From positions 1 through 64,000 of the forward strand of contig RWJK01001663.1 in NCBI GenBank assembly GCA_004335835.1: a stretch of DNA of 64,000 nucleotides. The letters run 5' to 3'. The position numbers were made by a program, and so were the translations under genes. The DNA is from Scenedesmus sp. ARA3. Lineage: Eukaryota > Chlorophyta > Chlorophyceae > Sphaeropleales > Scenedesmaceae. Below the pieces are notes generated by a model, which did not search any database, was not told where the DNA came from, and saw only the letters and a list, made by a program, of their open reading frames with translations. Positions 43,688 to 53,806 of this stretch are shown piece by piece. Every line of letters begins with the position of its first letter. The first letter of the stretch is position 1.

Positions 43688-45212
43688 CTGAGGCTGTTGT
43701 GCGGGCAGTGCATAGCAGTCAGGGGCAGCACGTTTAGCACATCATGCTGTTGCTGCATGGCGTGATGGTGTCAAGGCTAGGAAAGGGCGTACACTCAACA
43801 TGCATACGCTCTTACCTGAAAAGTACTTACAAGTAACTACAATTTAATATTGAAGTACAACAACCTGCTGGCTGTCCTGCAGCGCCCGTCACCTGTTTTG
43901 CCGCGCGCTGGCTCACCGCTACCACAGCAGCTGCTGGTGCAAGGTCACGGCGCAAGGAAAAGCGATAGCATTTAGTTTTAAAGCTGCAGGACTTGTCATA
44001 ATATGCACGGCGAAGATGCTGACTTTGGCGGCAGTACAAATACATGTGACGGGCTCGCCCTGTAGCTTGTTTGCAGGACCGTTATGCACATGTCAATGGC
44101 GACCCAGGCGTAGCTGGTACAGTAGAACCTTGCTACAAGCATACAAACAAGCTGTGAATGGACCAGTGTACGTATTACATCAAGCAGCTTAGCTGCAGTG
44201 TCTGAGGCAGCTGCAGCTGGTGCTGCCGACTCAGCAAGTGTAAAGAGTTGCAGGTAACACACAAGTAATAACAATGCAACTGTGTGCCATTGACACCACT
44301 CGACAATTGCAGGAATGTGGAAGCTCTGGCTGAAAGCAGCACTGATTAGCGCCAAGTGAGCGCAATGCCGCCCACCCGCAACAACAAGCATGTTGCGCAC
44401 TAGTGCAATGTAAACACACTGCTGCTATACAAACCTGTACATCAAGACCCGCTGCTGCGTGCACTGTTAACTTGCTGCTTTGGGGACTCGCACATAAACA
44501 CAACGCGCCAGCATGATGCTGACACCACATGCATCTGCGGTCCTGCAAGCAACGCTTTGGCTCACAGGCAGGCACCTTGCAAGCTGCTGAGCAACCACCT
44601 GCTCCCCCAAACAACCCCGAAACACCAGTTCAAAAGGTGCAATTCAACTGCAGTGTGTGTGTGTGTGTGTGTGTGTCTGCAGTTCATGTATGTACATCGA
44701 GCTTCAACCTGCTGAATCTATACAGCAGCCATCTGCAAGTCAACCCCTGCAGCTACCCAACTCAACCTGCATCCCAGCAACAGCAAGCATCAAAGCTTGC
44801 ACAATGGCAAAGGCATGACATACGCATGACATGCACATGACTTGCGCACAACTTCAGCATGACTTCCTCGCCGCTTTTCCTGTCAAACGCATCAGCACTT
44901 CCGTTTGCGCTGTGCCACAACACATGCAGCAGCACAGAGACATCAAGCCGCACTGCTGCTGCTGCTGTTGGGTCCACAACAGCCGCTGAGGACATGAGAA
45001 CACTCTACACCCACTGCTAACAGCCGCGCAGCAACACAATGGCGTTGAACTGTAAGCAGAGTAGCTACACACGATCCAATGTGGCATCCTAAGTCATACC
45101 CCACATAATACAACCTAATGTAACAGTGCTTGCAGCAACGACACATGGCATGCCTACTGCCTGGCCGCTGCTGCCGGCTGCAGCTCTAAGAAACGGCACA
45201 CAGCTGCACGAA
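43688..45212. other. Region between the Kazal start and the glycosyltransferase stop
   Basis: I see no exon I can support. The part next to 43688 should hold the Kazal promoter. A GT dinucleotide run lies at 44653-44676. Confidence 0.4.
44653..44676. repeat. GT dinucleotide run
   Basis: About twelve uninterrupted GT units. Confidence 0.95.
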
Positions 45213-45262
45213 TCAATACATCTGTGACAAAAGGCGCAGCTCCTGCTGCGGCTGCACAAGCA

Positions 45263-45300
<38 letters not shown>

Positions 45301-46141
45301 GGATATGCCAGTGGCTGCTGCTGAGCGTACCCTAACAGCTGCTGGCTAAATCCAGCCTGCAGCTGCTGCGACAGACCCAGCGGCTGCTGTTGAGCAAACG
45401 CCAGCTGCTGCTGCGATAATGCCAGCTGCTGCTGCTGCTGCTGCTGAGAGAACCGCAGCTGCTGCTGCGACATAGCCAATGGCTGCTGCTGAGAGAAAGC
45501 CAATTGCTGCTGCGACAATGCCAGCGGCTGCTGCTGAGAGAACACCAACTGCTGCTGCGACAACCCTAACGGCTGCTGCTGGGACAACGCCAGCTGCTGC
45601 TGTGGATAAGCCAATGGCACTTGCTGCTGTACCTGCAGCTGCATGCTATGCCTGGGCAGCAGCAGCTGCGCCTGCACCTGCTGCTGCTGTTGAGAAAAAG
45701 GCAGCAGCAGCTGCGCCTGCGCGGGCTGCTGGGAAAACGGCAGCTGCAGCTGCGCCTGCTGCTGCTGGCTCATTTGATGCAGCGAAAGTCCACCTGCTGC
45801 TGCCGCTATCGATGAGCCAACAAGCACACCGGACAGCACCGGCATCTGCAGTTGGCGCTGCTGCTGCTGCTGCAGTGACAGCGACAACTGCATCTGCTGC
45901 TGCTGCTCTTGCTGCTGCTGCTGAAACACAGACGTCGGCAGCTGTCCCAAGCTGCTGCTGCTGCTGGCGCGGAGCATAGACAGCAGGGCTACTTGCTGAT
46001 GCTGGCTCTGTTGATGCTGCTGCTGCGCTGCCTGTAACTGATGCAGCACCTGCAGTGCCGCGGGACTCGGTTGGTGCTGCTGCTGCTGCTGCTGCTCAGT
46101 TGTCTGGTTAATCTGCAGCAGAGGCACGCCTTGCTGCTCTG

Positions 46142-46176
<35 letters not shown>

Positions 46177-49053
46177 CTAGTGTTCTGCACTACCTTCTCG
46201 CCAAAAACAGCCTGCGTATACTCACTCTGCTGCTGCTGCTGCTGCCACAGTGCACCAGATGAGCGCACCTGCAGCTGCGTTACTCCTGCCGGCTGCTGCT
46301 GCTGCTGCTGCTGCACTTGCAGGAACGGCACCAGCAGGCTCGCCTGCATTGGCACCTGCTGCTGCTGCTGGTGCTGCTGCAGCAGCGCTAAGTGCTGGGG
46401 AGGTGCTGCGAGATTCAGCTGCTGCACTACCTGCAGAGACTGCAGCCGCAGCTGCTGCGGCCCACCAAAACCTATCTGCTGCTGCTGCTGCTGCTGTTGC
46501 AGCAGCAGCTGCAGCAGCTTCTGCCGTTGGCTGTGCTCGGCCACCTGCTGCTGCTGCAGCTGCTGCTTCAGCTGCGCCTGCAGCAGTGCCAGCTGCCGCT
46601 GCTGCTGCACCGCCTGCTGCTGCGCCGCACTCGCAGGCCGGCTGCAGGCTTCGCTGGCTTTTGCACATGCAATCTGCAGATCTAACAAGCAGGTCTGCCG
46701 CAGCTGAAGCAGCTCAGGGCCGCAGGCAGTTAGGCAGTACAGTACTGCCTCCAAATGGTCCATCACTTTGGCTGGGGTGTACTGCAGCGCTGTGTCCCTG
46801 CCTGCTTCTGAAAGCCGTGCATGCAGCGAGGAGTCTGTGAGCACTGCAAGCAGGTGCTGCGCGAGGCCTGATGATAGTGCAGCAGCAGCAGCAGCAGCAG
46901 CAGCGGGTGTGTCAGCACTGCCAGAAAGAGTTGCGCAAGGCCTGATGATGACACAGCAACAGAGCAGCACCAAATGCAAGAACAAACACATCTCAGCACC
47001 AGAAGCCCGCATCCATCTGTGCGCACCTGTTGCGTCGTCTGCTGCTGCCACGAGGCAGTTCTCGCCATGCCTGCAGAAGGTGCGGATGCCCAGGCAGTCT
47101 GTGGTGACTACCGGCACGCCACACGCCATAGCCTCGAGCACTGGCATGCCCCACGCCTCATACCTGCAGCAGAGCAGAAAGCACACAGCATAATGCACAC
47201 AAATAAGCGCACAGGCAACAGCAACGCAGTCCTAGTGACAACCGGCAGGCCGCCTCATAACTGCAGCAGCACACATCATCATGTACAGTTCAATACGGGG
47301 GCATGCAGGAGGCAGTCTGTGGTGACCACCAGCAGGCCGCACGCCATGGCCTTAACTTGCTATCTACTTCGAATCTCCTAAATATATCTCCAGCAGCCCT
47401 CACCTGCTGGAGAACATGAACACGTCATTGCCGCGGTACAGTGCCGGCAGCTCNGCCTGACTNGGGCTCAGCACTGTCTCCAGCTCATAAATCTACCAAT
47501 TTTCGACAGTGCAATCTCAAACGCAACAAANGAGGATGTGTGGGCTATTNNTAAGTCCAGCTGCAGAACACGACACCCCACATGTTACACCAACCTACAT
47601 CCTTTTCANCTCAAAGTCCTGGAACAGCCATTTCAGCAGCCCTCACCTGCTGGAGAACATGAACACGTCATTGCCCCGGTACAGTGCCGGCAGCTCTGCC
47701 TGACTCGGGCTCAGCACTGTCTCCAGCTCAAAGTCCACCAGAGGCAAATTCGGCACTGTCGCTGCTGTTGGCAGCACCTGGCACACCCAGCGCACGCTGA
47801 TCGGCAGCATTGCTGATACAGCAGCAAGCGCAGCAATAGCTGTCGGGAAGCCTTTCAGAGGTAGTGCAGGGTTGCCTACGATGAGAATGCGCTTCTTGCC
47901 GCTGCTGCTGCTGCCCGGGCTGCAGGCATCTGCAGCAGCTGCTGCTGCTGGTTCGGCAGCAGCAGCAGCAGCTGCATCGACCATGTCTGCAGCTATGGAT
48001 GGCTGCTGCTGCTGCTGCTCAGCTAGACTGCTAGCTCCTGCTATGACAGGGCTAAGAGCTTGTTGCAGTGCAGTTGCAGCACTGCCGCTGGGCTGCTGCT
48101 GCTGCTGCTGCTGCGCCTCTGGCACTGCAGCAAACTGAGCTTGCCCTGCTGCTGCTGCTATTGGCCCGTCAGATGCACCACATTGCTGCTCAACCTTGCC
48201 CTGCTGCTGCTGCTGCTGCTGTCCTGCAAGCCCCTCATCCTCCCCTGCAGGCGCCCCTCCTGCTACTGCTGCTGCTGCTGCTGCTGCATCTGACATCAGC
48301 GCTACTGCTGTGCCAGCCGCCTCACCAGACCCCGCCACTTCAGCTGCTGCTGCTGCTGCTGCTGCTGTCACCTCTCCCAGCTCCTCAATAACACACCCTG
48401 ATCCGGACCCTGCTGCTGCTGCTGCTGCTGCATCCTTGGCCGCCTCTGCTGCTGCCTTGATTGCTGCTGCAGGCTGCCAGGGTCCCGGTGTGAAGCGCTC
48501 GCAATCGATGCCATTTGGGATGAGCAACGAGCCGCGGCCAAACTCCTGCTGCAGGATGTCCTGCACTGCGCTGCTGACTGAGGCCAGCACACAGGGCAGG
48601 TGCATGACCAGGTGGAACAGCTGATCCTGCTTCAAGTAGTTCTGCGCCACCTGTTGGACAAACGACAATGAAAGATATGCATACAGTCAGCAGCAGCATT
48701 GCGCATGACCAGGTGGAACAGCTGCTCCTGCTTCAGGTAGTTCTGCGCCACCTGTTGCACAGGGCAAACATGTACTCATGCATTTATGAAGTCAGCAGCA
48801 GCAGTGTGCATGACCAGGTGGAAGAGCTGGTCCTGCTTCAGGTAGTTCTGCGCCACCTGTTCGGCAATGCAACAATGCACACATAATGCAGGCAGTTTCA
48901 CCTCAGCTAGCAGTGATTGTGGCGGGCTTGGCTGCTGTGCTGGTACCTTGAACACAGCCCAGGACGATCAGGGCGACAGCAATGTTCAAACTGTGCAAGC
49001 GAATGCTGTTTGTAAGCGTCCGATGTACACTGCAGACGCAGTAGAGAGTTCGT

Positions 49054-49091
<38 letters not shown>

Positions 49092-50156
49092 CCACCTGCA
49101 GTCGGATGGGGTCCCCGAAGATCCACTCGTGGCCCTGCTCCCAGTACAGCACAGGCGCGTGCACACCAGCCAGCAGCTCAGCCACCTGCAGCAGCAGCAG
49201 CAGCAGCAGCGGCAGCAGCTGGGGGGCTTTAGCATTATATGCAGCTGGATGGTATAACGGTGTGGGCACACAATGTGCAATGCAATTGATGCACTGTACA
49301 ACGCTGGCGACTGCACGCAGCGTAACCTTGCCAGGCTGGCTTGGCGATAGCATCAGGCATGTGCAAGCGACTGCTCACATCAGCACAACAATGTTCAACA
49401 TCAATGCAAGCTGACTGTTGCCCATCAGGTTCGTTGTTGGCGTAGCGCGCATCAGCTGGTACGGCGCTGCAAGTAGCACAACCCTAGCTAGGTCAGCAGC
49501 ACACATCCACCCCAAAAGCCAGCCTGGAAGCTGCAGGACCTGTGCATGTGCAGCCTCACAGCTGCGACACAATGTATGGAATGTATGGAAAGTATGGAAT
49601 GTATGAAATGTATGGAGTGTATGGAATTGTATCTCACCTGGTGAAAGATGCCCACAACAACCACATCAATGTCCTGCACTGGGTGCACGTCGCTGAGGCG
49701 CTGGTGTAGGTTGCACACAACGTCTGCATCTGCCTCGACAGTCGTCCAGGGTGGCATGGCGCGCTTGGCAGTGTCGGAGCGGTGCACTGCTATGGTGTAA
49801 TGGCCGCGCTGGCGCAGCAAGCGAACATGTTCCACCAGGCACTTCATGCCGCCGGTGATGTTGTGGTGGGGCAGCATGTAGCATACCCGTAGTGGTCTGT
49901 TTGGCGAGATCAGCTTCTTCTGGAAGAGCTGGTAGTAGCGAGCGACCAGGGTGTCGACCTGGTCTGCCACTCTACTGCCCTTCTGCCAGGCTGTTGGGCA
50001 GCCGCATCCAGCACAGTGCAGAGTGTGTCCAAAGGGCAAGATACTGCCCTTTCCATTGCTGCAGCTGGCAGGAGCAGTGATGCTGCTGCCAAGGCAAACT
50101 GCTTGCCTCTGCTCTCCTATCGCTGCTGGCAGCAGCGTCTGCGTACTGGCCGTCAT
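45213..50156 (-). CDS. GT4-type glycosyltransferase with long Gln-rich tail
   Basis: Five exons join in phase: 50156-49638, 49185-49096, 48650-47647, 47163-47027 and 46867-45213, giving 1134 residues. The first half is a family 4 (GT-B fold) retaining glycosyltransferase: PLRVCYMLPHHNITGGMKCL, VVVVGIFHQ, VLYWEQGHEWIFGDP, LLIPNGIDCERF, KRILIVGNPALPLKGF, YRGNDVFMFSSR and the EAWGMPVLEAMACG block, which contains the E-x7-E motif that contacts the nucleotide sugar. About 200 Ala/Gly/Gln-rich residues are inserted between the two lobes, and about 500 Gln-rich residues (units like FSQQQPLALSQQQLAF) follow the domain. The sugar and acceptor are unknown. The tail is likely disordered. Several exon edges are duplicated in the introns, one next to ambiguous bases. 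Confidence 0.85.
46918..47345 (-). repeat. Copies of exon 5 acceptor and exon 4 interior in the glycosyltransferase introns
   Basis: At about 46918-46950 the start of exon 5 (GLAQ codons with a CATCAG acceptor) is repeated about 60 bases upstream of the true one. At about 47225-47250 and 47308-47350 part of exon 4 (coding AMACG.PVVTT) is repeated, upstream of the true exon start at 47163. Confidence 0.75.
47393..47510 (-). repeat. Copy of the exon 3 donor side, with ambiguous bases
   Basis: This block repeats the end of exon 3 (coding ETVLSPSQAELPALYRGNDV) and its donor about 245 bases downstream of the true exon end at 47647. N calls at 47454 and 47463, and again at 47531, 47550, 47551 and 47609, fall in or beside it. 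They suggest the assembly could not separate the two copies cleanly. Confidence 0.85.
48695..48862 (-). repeat. Two extra copies of the exon 3 acceptor side
   Basis: The block coding VAQNYLKQDQLFHLVM, with its CAG acceptor, is repeated with exon-like starts at 48751 and 48856, next to the true 48650. The period is about 101-105 bases. Each keeps AG. Confidence 0.92.
49568..49622. repeat. GGAATGTAT minisatellite in intron 1 of the glycosyltransferase
   Basis: Six nine-to-ten-base units of the form TGTATGGAA with changes. Confidence 0.9.
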
Positions 50157-50823
50157 TGCAAATGGAACATTCTTGCGAGCAAAGCAGCAGCCCCTAGGCT
50201 GCTTTGATCAAAAGGCAAGCATTGACAGTTTTGCTTCGAACCAGACTCACTCAAGGATTCGCGTGCAAATCAAGACAGCAGTGCTCAAAAGCCTACTAAT
50301 GCGGCATCGACCGCGCCCCTTGGACAATTGGGAACCTGGGTCTTAGTCACCACTGACTGTTGGGCTGGCACATTACTGCAGTGCCACTGTGAAGGCTGCA
50401 ATCAAGGCAGGCACGCACATTGGCCGTATCGTGCAGCATAGCACTTCTGGCTGCAGCTGCACAGCAACCGCCCTGCTGCTTGCTGCATCTTCCCCTCTGT
50501 CATTGCTGTGCTCCCTTACACCGTGTGTAAGGCACAGGCTGTGCCCGTCTGCTTGGTCCAGCAGCAGCAGCATCAGGCTGACCCACCAGAAAGCTGCCAA
50601 GGAAGCTTGCACCATCATATGCTGCGTGGTTCTACTGTCTGCTGACAAGCTGGATAGCAGTTGCTGGTAGCCCATACATGCCGACCAAGCACAGGCCGTA
50701 CCGTTCCGCCTGACAACACGTGCAGAAGAGTGCGCTCTCTGAAATTCTAGCGCAGCGCCCCCTTACATGCACAACTGCCAATTCCAAGTGGCCACGTTCT
50801 TCACAACTACATGTTACTCCCCG
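50157..50823. other. Region between the glycosyltransferase start and the DUF218 stop
   Basis: I see no exon. It should contain the glycosyltransferase promoter. Confidence 0.4.
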
Positions 50824-53096
50824 TCAAGTGTACATCCCGCTCCTGCTGCTACGTCTGCCAGCTGGCAGCAGCCCGCCTTTGCTGCTGCCGCCGCCACCGC
50901 CCTCGCTGCTACCACCCCCAGCTCCTGCTGCTGCTGCTGCTGCTGGCTTGCCGCTCGTCTCCCAAGGTACTTCCCCTGTGTACTGCTTGTGTGAGCAGAA
51001 TTTCAGTAGCCCCGCCATTGCAGGACAGCGGCTCGGGTGCGGCGGCCCAACGGCAAAGGGGTCCCGCCGAGCCTTCTTTTGCAGGAGGCTGCCTGAGCAG
51101 CCGTAAGGGCCCCGCTGGAAAGCAGCTACTGTCGCAGCCTCGCCCTGCGAGTGCAGCATGCACACCACAAACAGGTGCAGGCAGGTTGTTGACACTACCA
51201 ATGGCTGGGCGGACAGTCGCGCATCCTGCACAAGCAATGATTCCTCAAAGGCATGGACACAGCTACTTCACTCAACAGCTCACTGCTGTTGCATGCCAGC
51301 TGTTACTTTGTAGTTTGAATTCTGTTACTCACCGCAGCCGCCCCTGTAGCTCCCTCAGGCACAGGCGTGCCAATGAAGTGAAATGCAGCGGCCGGGAAGC
51401 GAACCGCCGCCCGGTGCAGCTGCTCGAAGCGCTGCTGCTTCAGCGTGTAGCTGACTGCTGTTACTTTGGCTGGGTAGTGCCCCGTCAGCTCAAAAAAGCG
51501 GCAGAGACTGAACAGCACGTTCTCAAAGCTGTCGCGAGCATGTTCCTGCAAGCCAGAAAGTGGCCGCAGATTCAGATTCAGGGCAGGGGTTGATAGACAG
51601 GGAAAGACAGGCAGAGCACCTAACTTGTGCTGATCAAGAGGCATGCTGCGGCATAAAGACTACCCTGCAATAGGCAGCAGGGTCCATGTGGGTATGTACA
51701 GGTGCTCTGAAGCCGCTGCATGCCTAGGTTTCAGCAAGGCAGGGCAGCAGCTTGAGCTCCAGTAAGGAGCAATCCTAGCTCTGCTGCTGCTCACCCACCT
51801 GCACGGGCGCTCTGATATTACACACCAGCTGCATGAACGCTCTGCTGCTGCACACCCACCTCTGTGAACGCTCTGCTCCGCACATCCTGATGTCCGTACC
51901 AGCCCGCAGCCTCAGCAACCATCCAATAGCTCAGCCCCTCTGATCGCGGACCTGCTGCTTGGCGGGTCTGGCCACCACTGAACAGCAGCAGCGCTGACGG
52001 GTCTGCTGCTGCTGCCTCTATGCCTAGCTTGATGTGGTCTAAAAAAGTCTGCGCTTGACCAGGAATCTGTGTGATGGTTTTAAGTGGCAGTTGCAGAGTA
52101 CCGCTTTGATCTGACAGGCGCAAGTGCCAGGAGTTGATGCACCGCTTGCAGCTCGAGGGACAAGGTAATGCTGTGTACGCTACGTAGCGCAAGTGCGAGT
52201 GGCAGACAGATGAGCAGCTGCAGCTGTGTATGTAAGCAGCTGCAGCTGTGCAAATATCGAATTTGATTCATCTGAAGGCATCGCACTAAGCAATGTGCGC
52301 CGCAGCAGGCTCACCTGCTGGTAAGGCTCAAGGAACCATGAGGTCTCCTTAGCAGCTAAAGCATAGTCAACACCTGTGTACACTGCGTGTCCTGCAACCA
52401 GCACTAGGTGCTGCAGGGTCGGGGCAGGGTACCCTCCTGCAGGAGGCTCTGCAGGCGGCACTGCTGCTGCTGCTGCCGCTTGGTTGGCTGCGCCTGCATT
52501 TGCTGCTGCTGCACCTGCATCTGCTGTGTTTGCGTTTGCTTTTGAGCTGCGCGGTGTTGACCGATCCATGCGGTCGGAGGCTGCATCTGCGCTGCCAGTC
52601 AAGTTGAGCTGCAGCAGTAGGCGCAGGGACATACTATCAAGAAAACGTAAATGAATACAGCAGAAGAAGTTGACAGGGCGTGGTGCTGCTGCGTAGGGGT
52701 GAGCATTGGTGTTACTGCAGGATGCAAGGCGGGCCTGTCGCTGCAGTGACGCAGCCAGCTACTGTGCGCAGTGCATGCCCATCAGTCATGGCAAGGACGC
52801 TGCCTGCAGCTCAGATGCTGTGCTAGTGATGTATACTAACAGCACACCTGCATGTAGGCCAGCATGAACAGCAACAATGCCAAGCTGATGGCTGTCACCA
52901 TCCGCAGCACTTTTGCAGCGCTGCCTGGTGTCTTCCTCTTGTTGGAGGGCACAGCAAAGAAGCCGCTCCTGCTGCGCTGTATGGACAAGCCAAAGTTCCC
53001 TACTGCTCCATATCCCTGCTTTGGCGGGCTCCATGTGCCTGCTGTGCCAGCACCGTAGTAAAGTGGCAGTCCTTGTCGCTTGTTGGGGGAGGGCAT
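50824..53096 (-). CDS. DUF218 (YdcF-like) single-pass membrane protein
   Basis: Five exons join in phase: 53096-52848, 52608-52315, 52066-51860, 51545-51333 and 51144-50824, giving 427 residues. One membrane anchor (VLRMVTAISLALLLFMLAYM) lies near residue 65-85 after a basic N-terminus. The DUF218 domain follows: LVLVAGHAVYTGVDY, LLFSGGQTR, GPRSEGLSYWMVAEAAGW, EHARDSFENVLFSLCRFFEL, TGHYPAKVTAVSYTLKQQRF, LHRAAVRFP and FQRGPYGCSG, ending with KARRDPF. This is the eukaryotic branch found in fungi and plants; bacterial relatives (YdcF, SanA, ElyC) act at the envelope. The enzyme activity is not known. The start at ATG 53096 is the first in the frame. A small copy of the exon 3 end lies at about 51826-51845. 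Confidence 0.85.
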
Positions 53097-53806
53097 GGAA
53101 CAGCGCTGATCTGCCTGCTGCTGCCTCAAGTTATCGTAGATCTTTTCATTGTAAATCCTTTTCAATACCAGTTATAGTTAGCACATCACGAAATCCCAGA
53201 TGAGCAGAAGCTACACTGTAGCCAGCTGCAACACAGCCAAGGTACGATGCAAGAGTTGGGGCGATTGGCACGCAATGGAGCATCTGAACGCATCGATCGT
53301 CTGGAATGATCACACAATAGTGTCACTACTGTCCGATGCAGCCCAGTCAGCTGACGCTGGCATCTGCACAGCTGAAACTAACAGGGTTCACTTGACGTTG
53401 TCACACGTCACCCCACAGCAGGCTGAAGAGGAACCACCGGGGCAGCGATGTAATTACCGGTGCCAAGTGTTAGTTATGCACGTTGAACCCTATGTTCAGC
53501 AGGCCTGAGACTCAACCAAATGGCAGTTGCAGTGACGCCCCCAAGAAAGACTGCACCACATGGTGGGCTTGTGCACACGCAACTGACAGTGTCGTGCATC
53601 AAGCATGCATATGATGCCAACACCTCAACTGTTCATATCATACCCACACCACGTGAGCAAGATGAGTAATGTACCATCAACACTGTCCTTCTCCTGTCAC
53701 CATCATCAATCACACAAGTCATAGGGTCAGTGTGTTCCACCTGCCACCGCCATGTGCCAAGCGCATCGCCTTTTGCATCGCCACATGCAGCGCGCCTCTT
53801 GACCCC
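53097..53806. other. Region between the DUF218 start and the KNL1 stop
   Basis: I see no exon I can support; a second frame runs past the KNL1 stop to 53719 but does not keep phase with exon 13. Confidence 0.45.

Noticed and set aside
45479..46840. Long Ala-rich and Cys-rich frames on the plus strand
   Set aside because: They are opposite-strand readings of the GT4 Gln tail. CAG tracts stay open in every frame.
53719..53806. Extension of KNL1 to a stop at 53719
   Set aside because: That frame is out of phase with exon 13; the phase-consistent exon ends at the stop at 53807.
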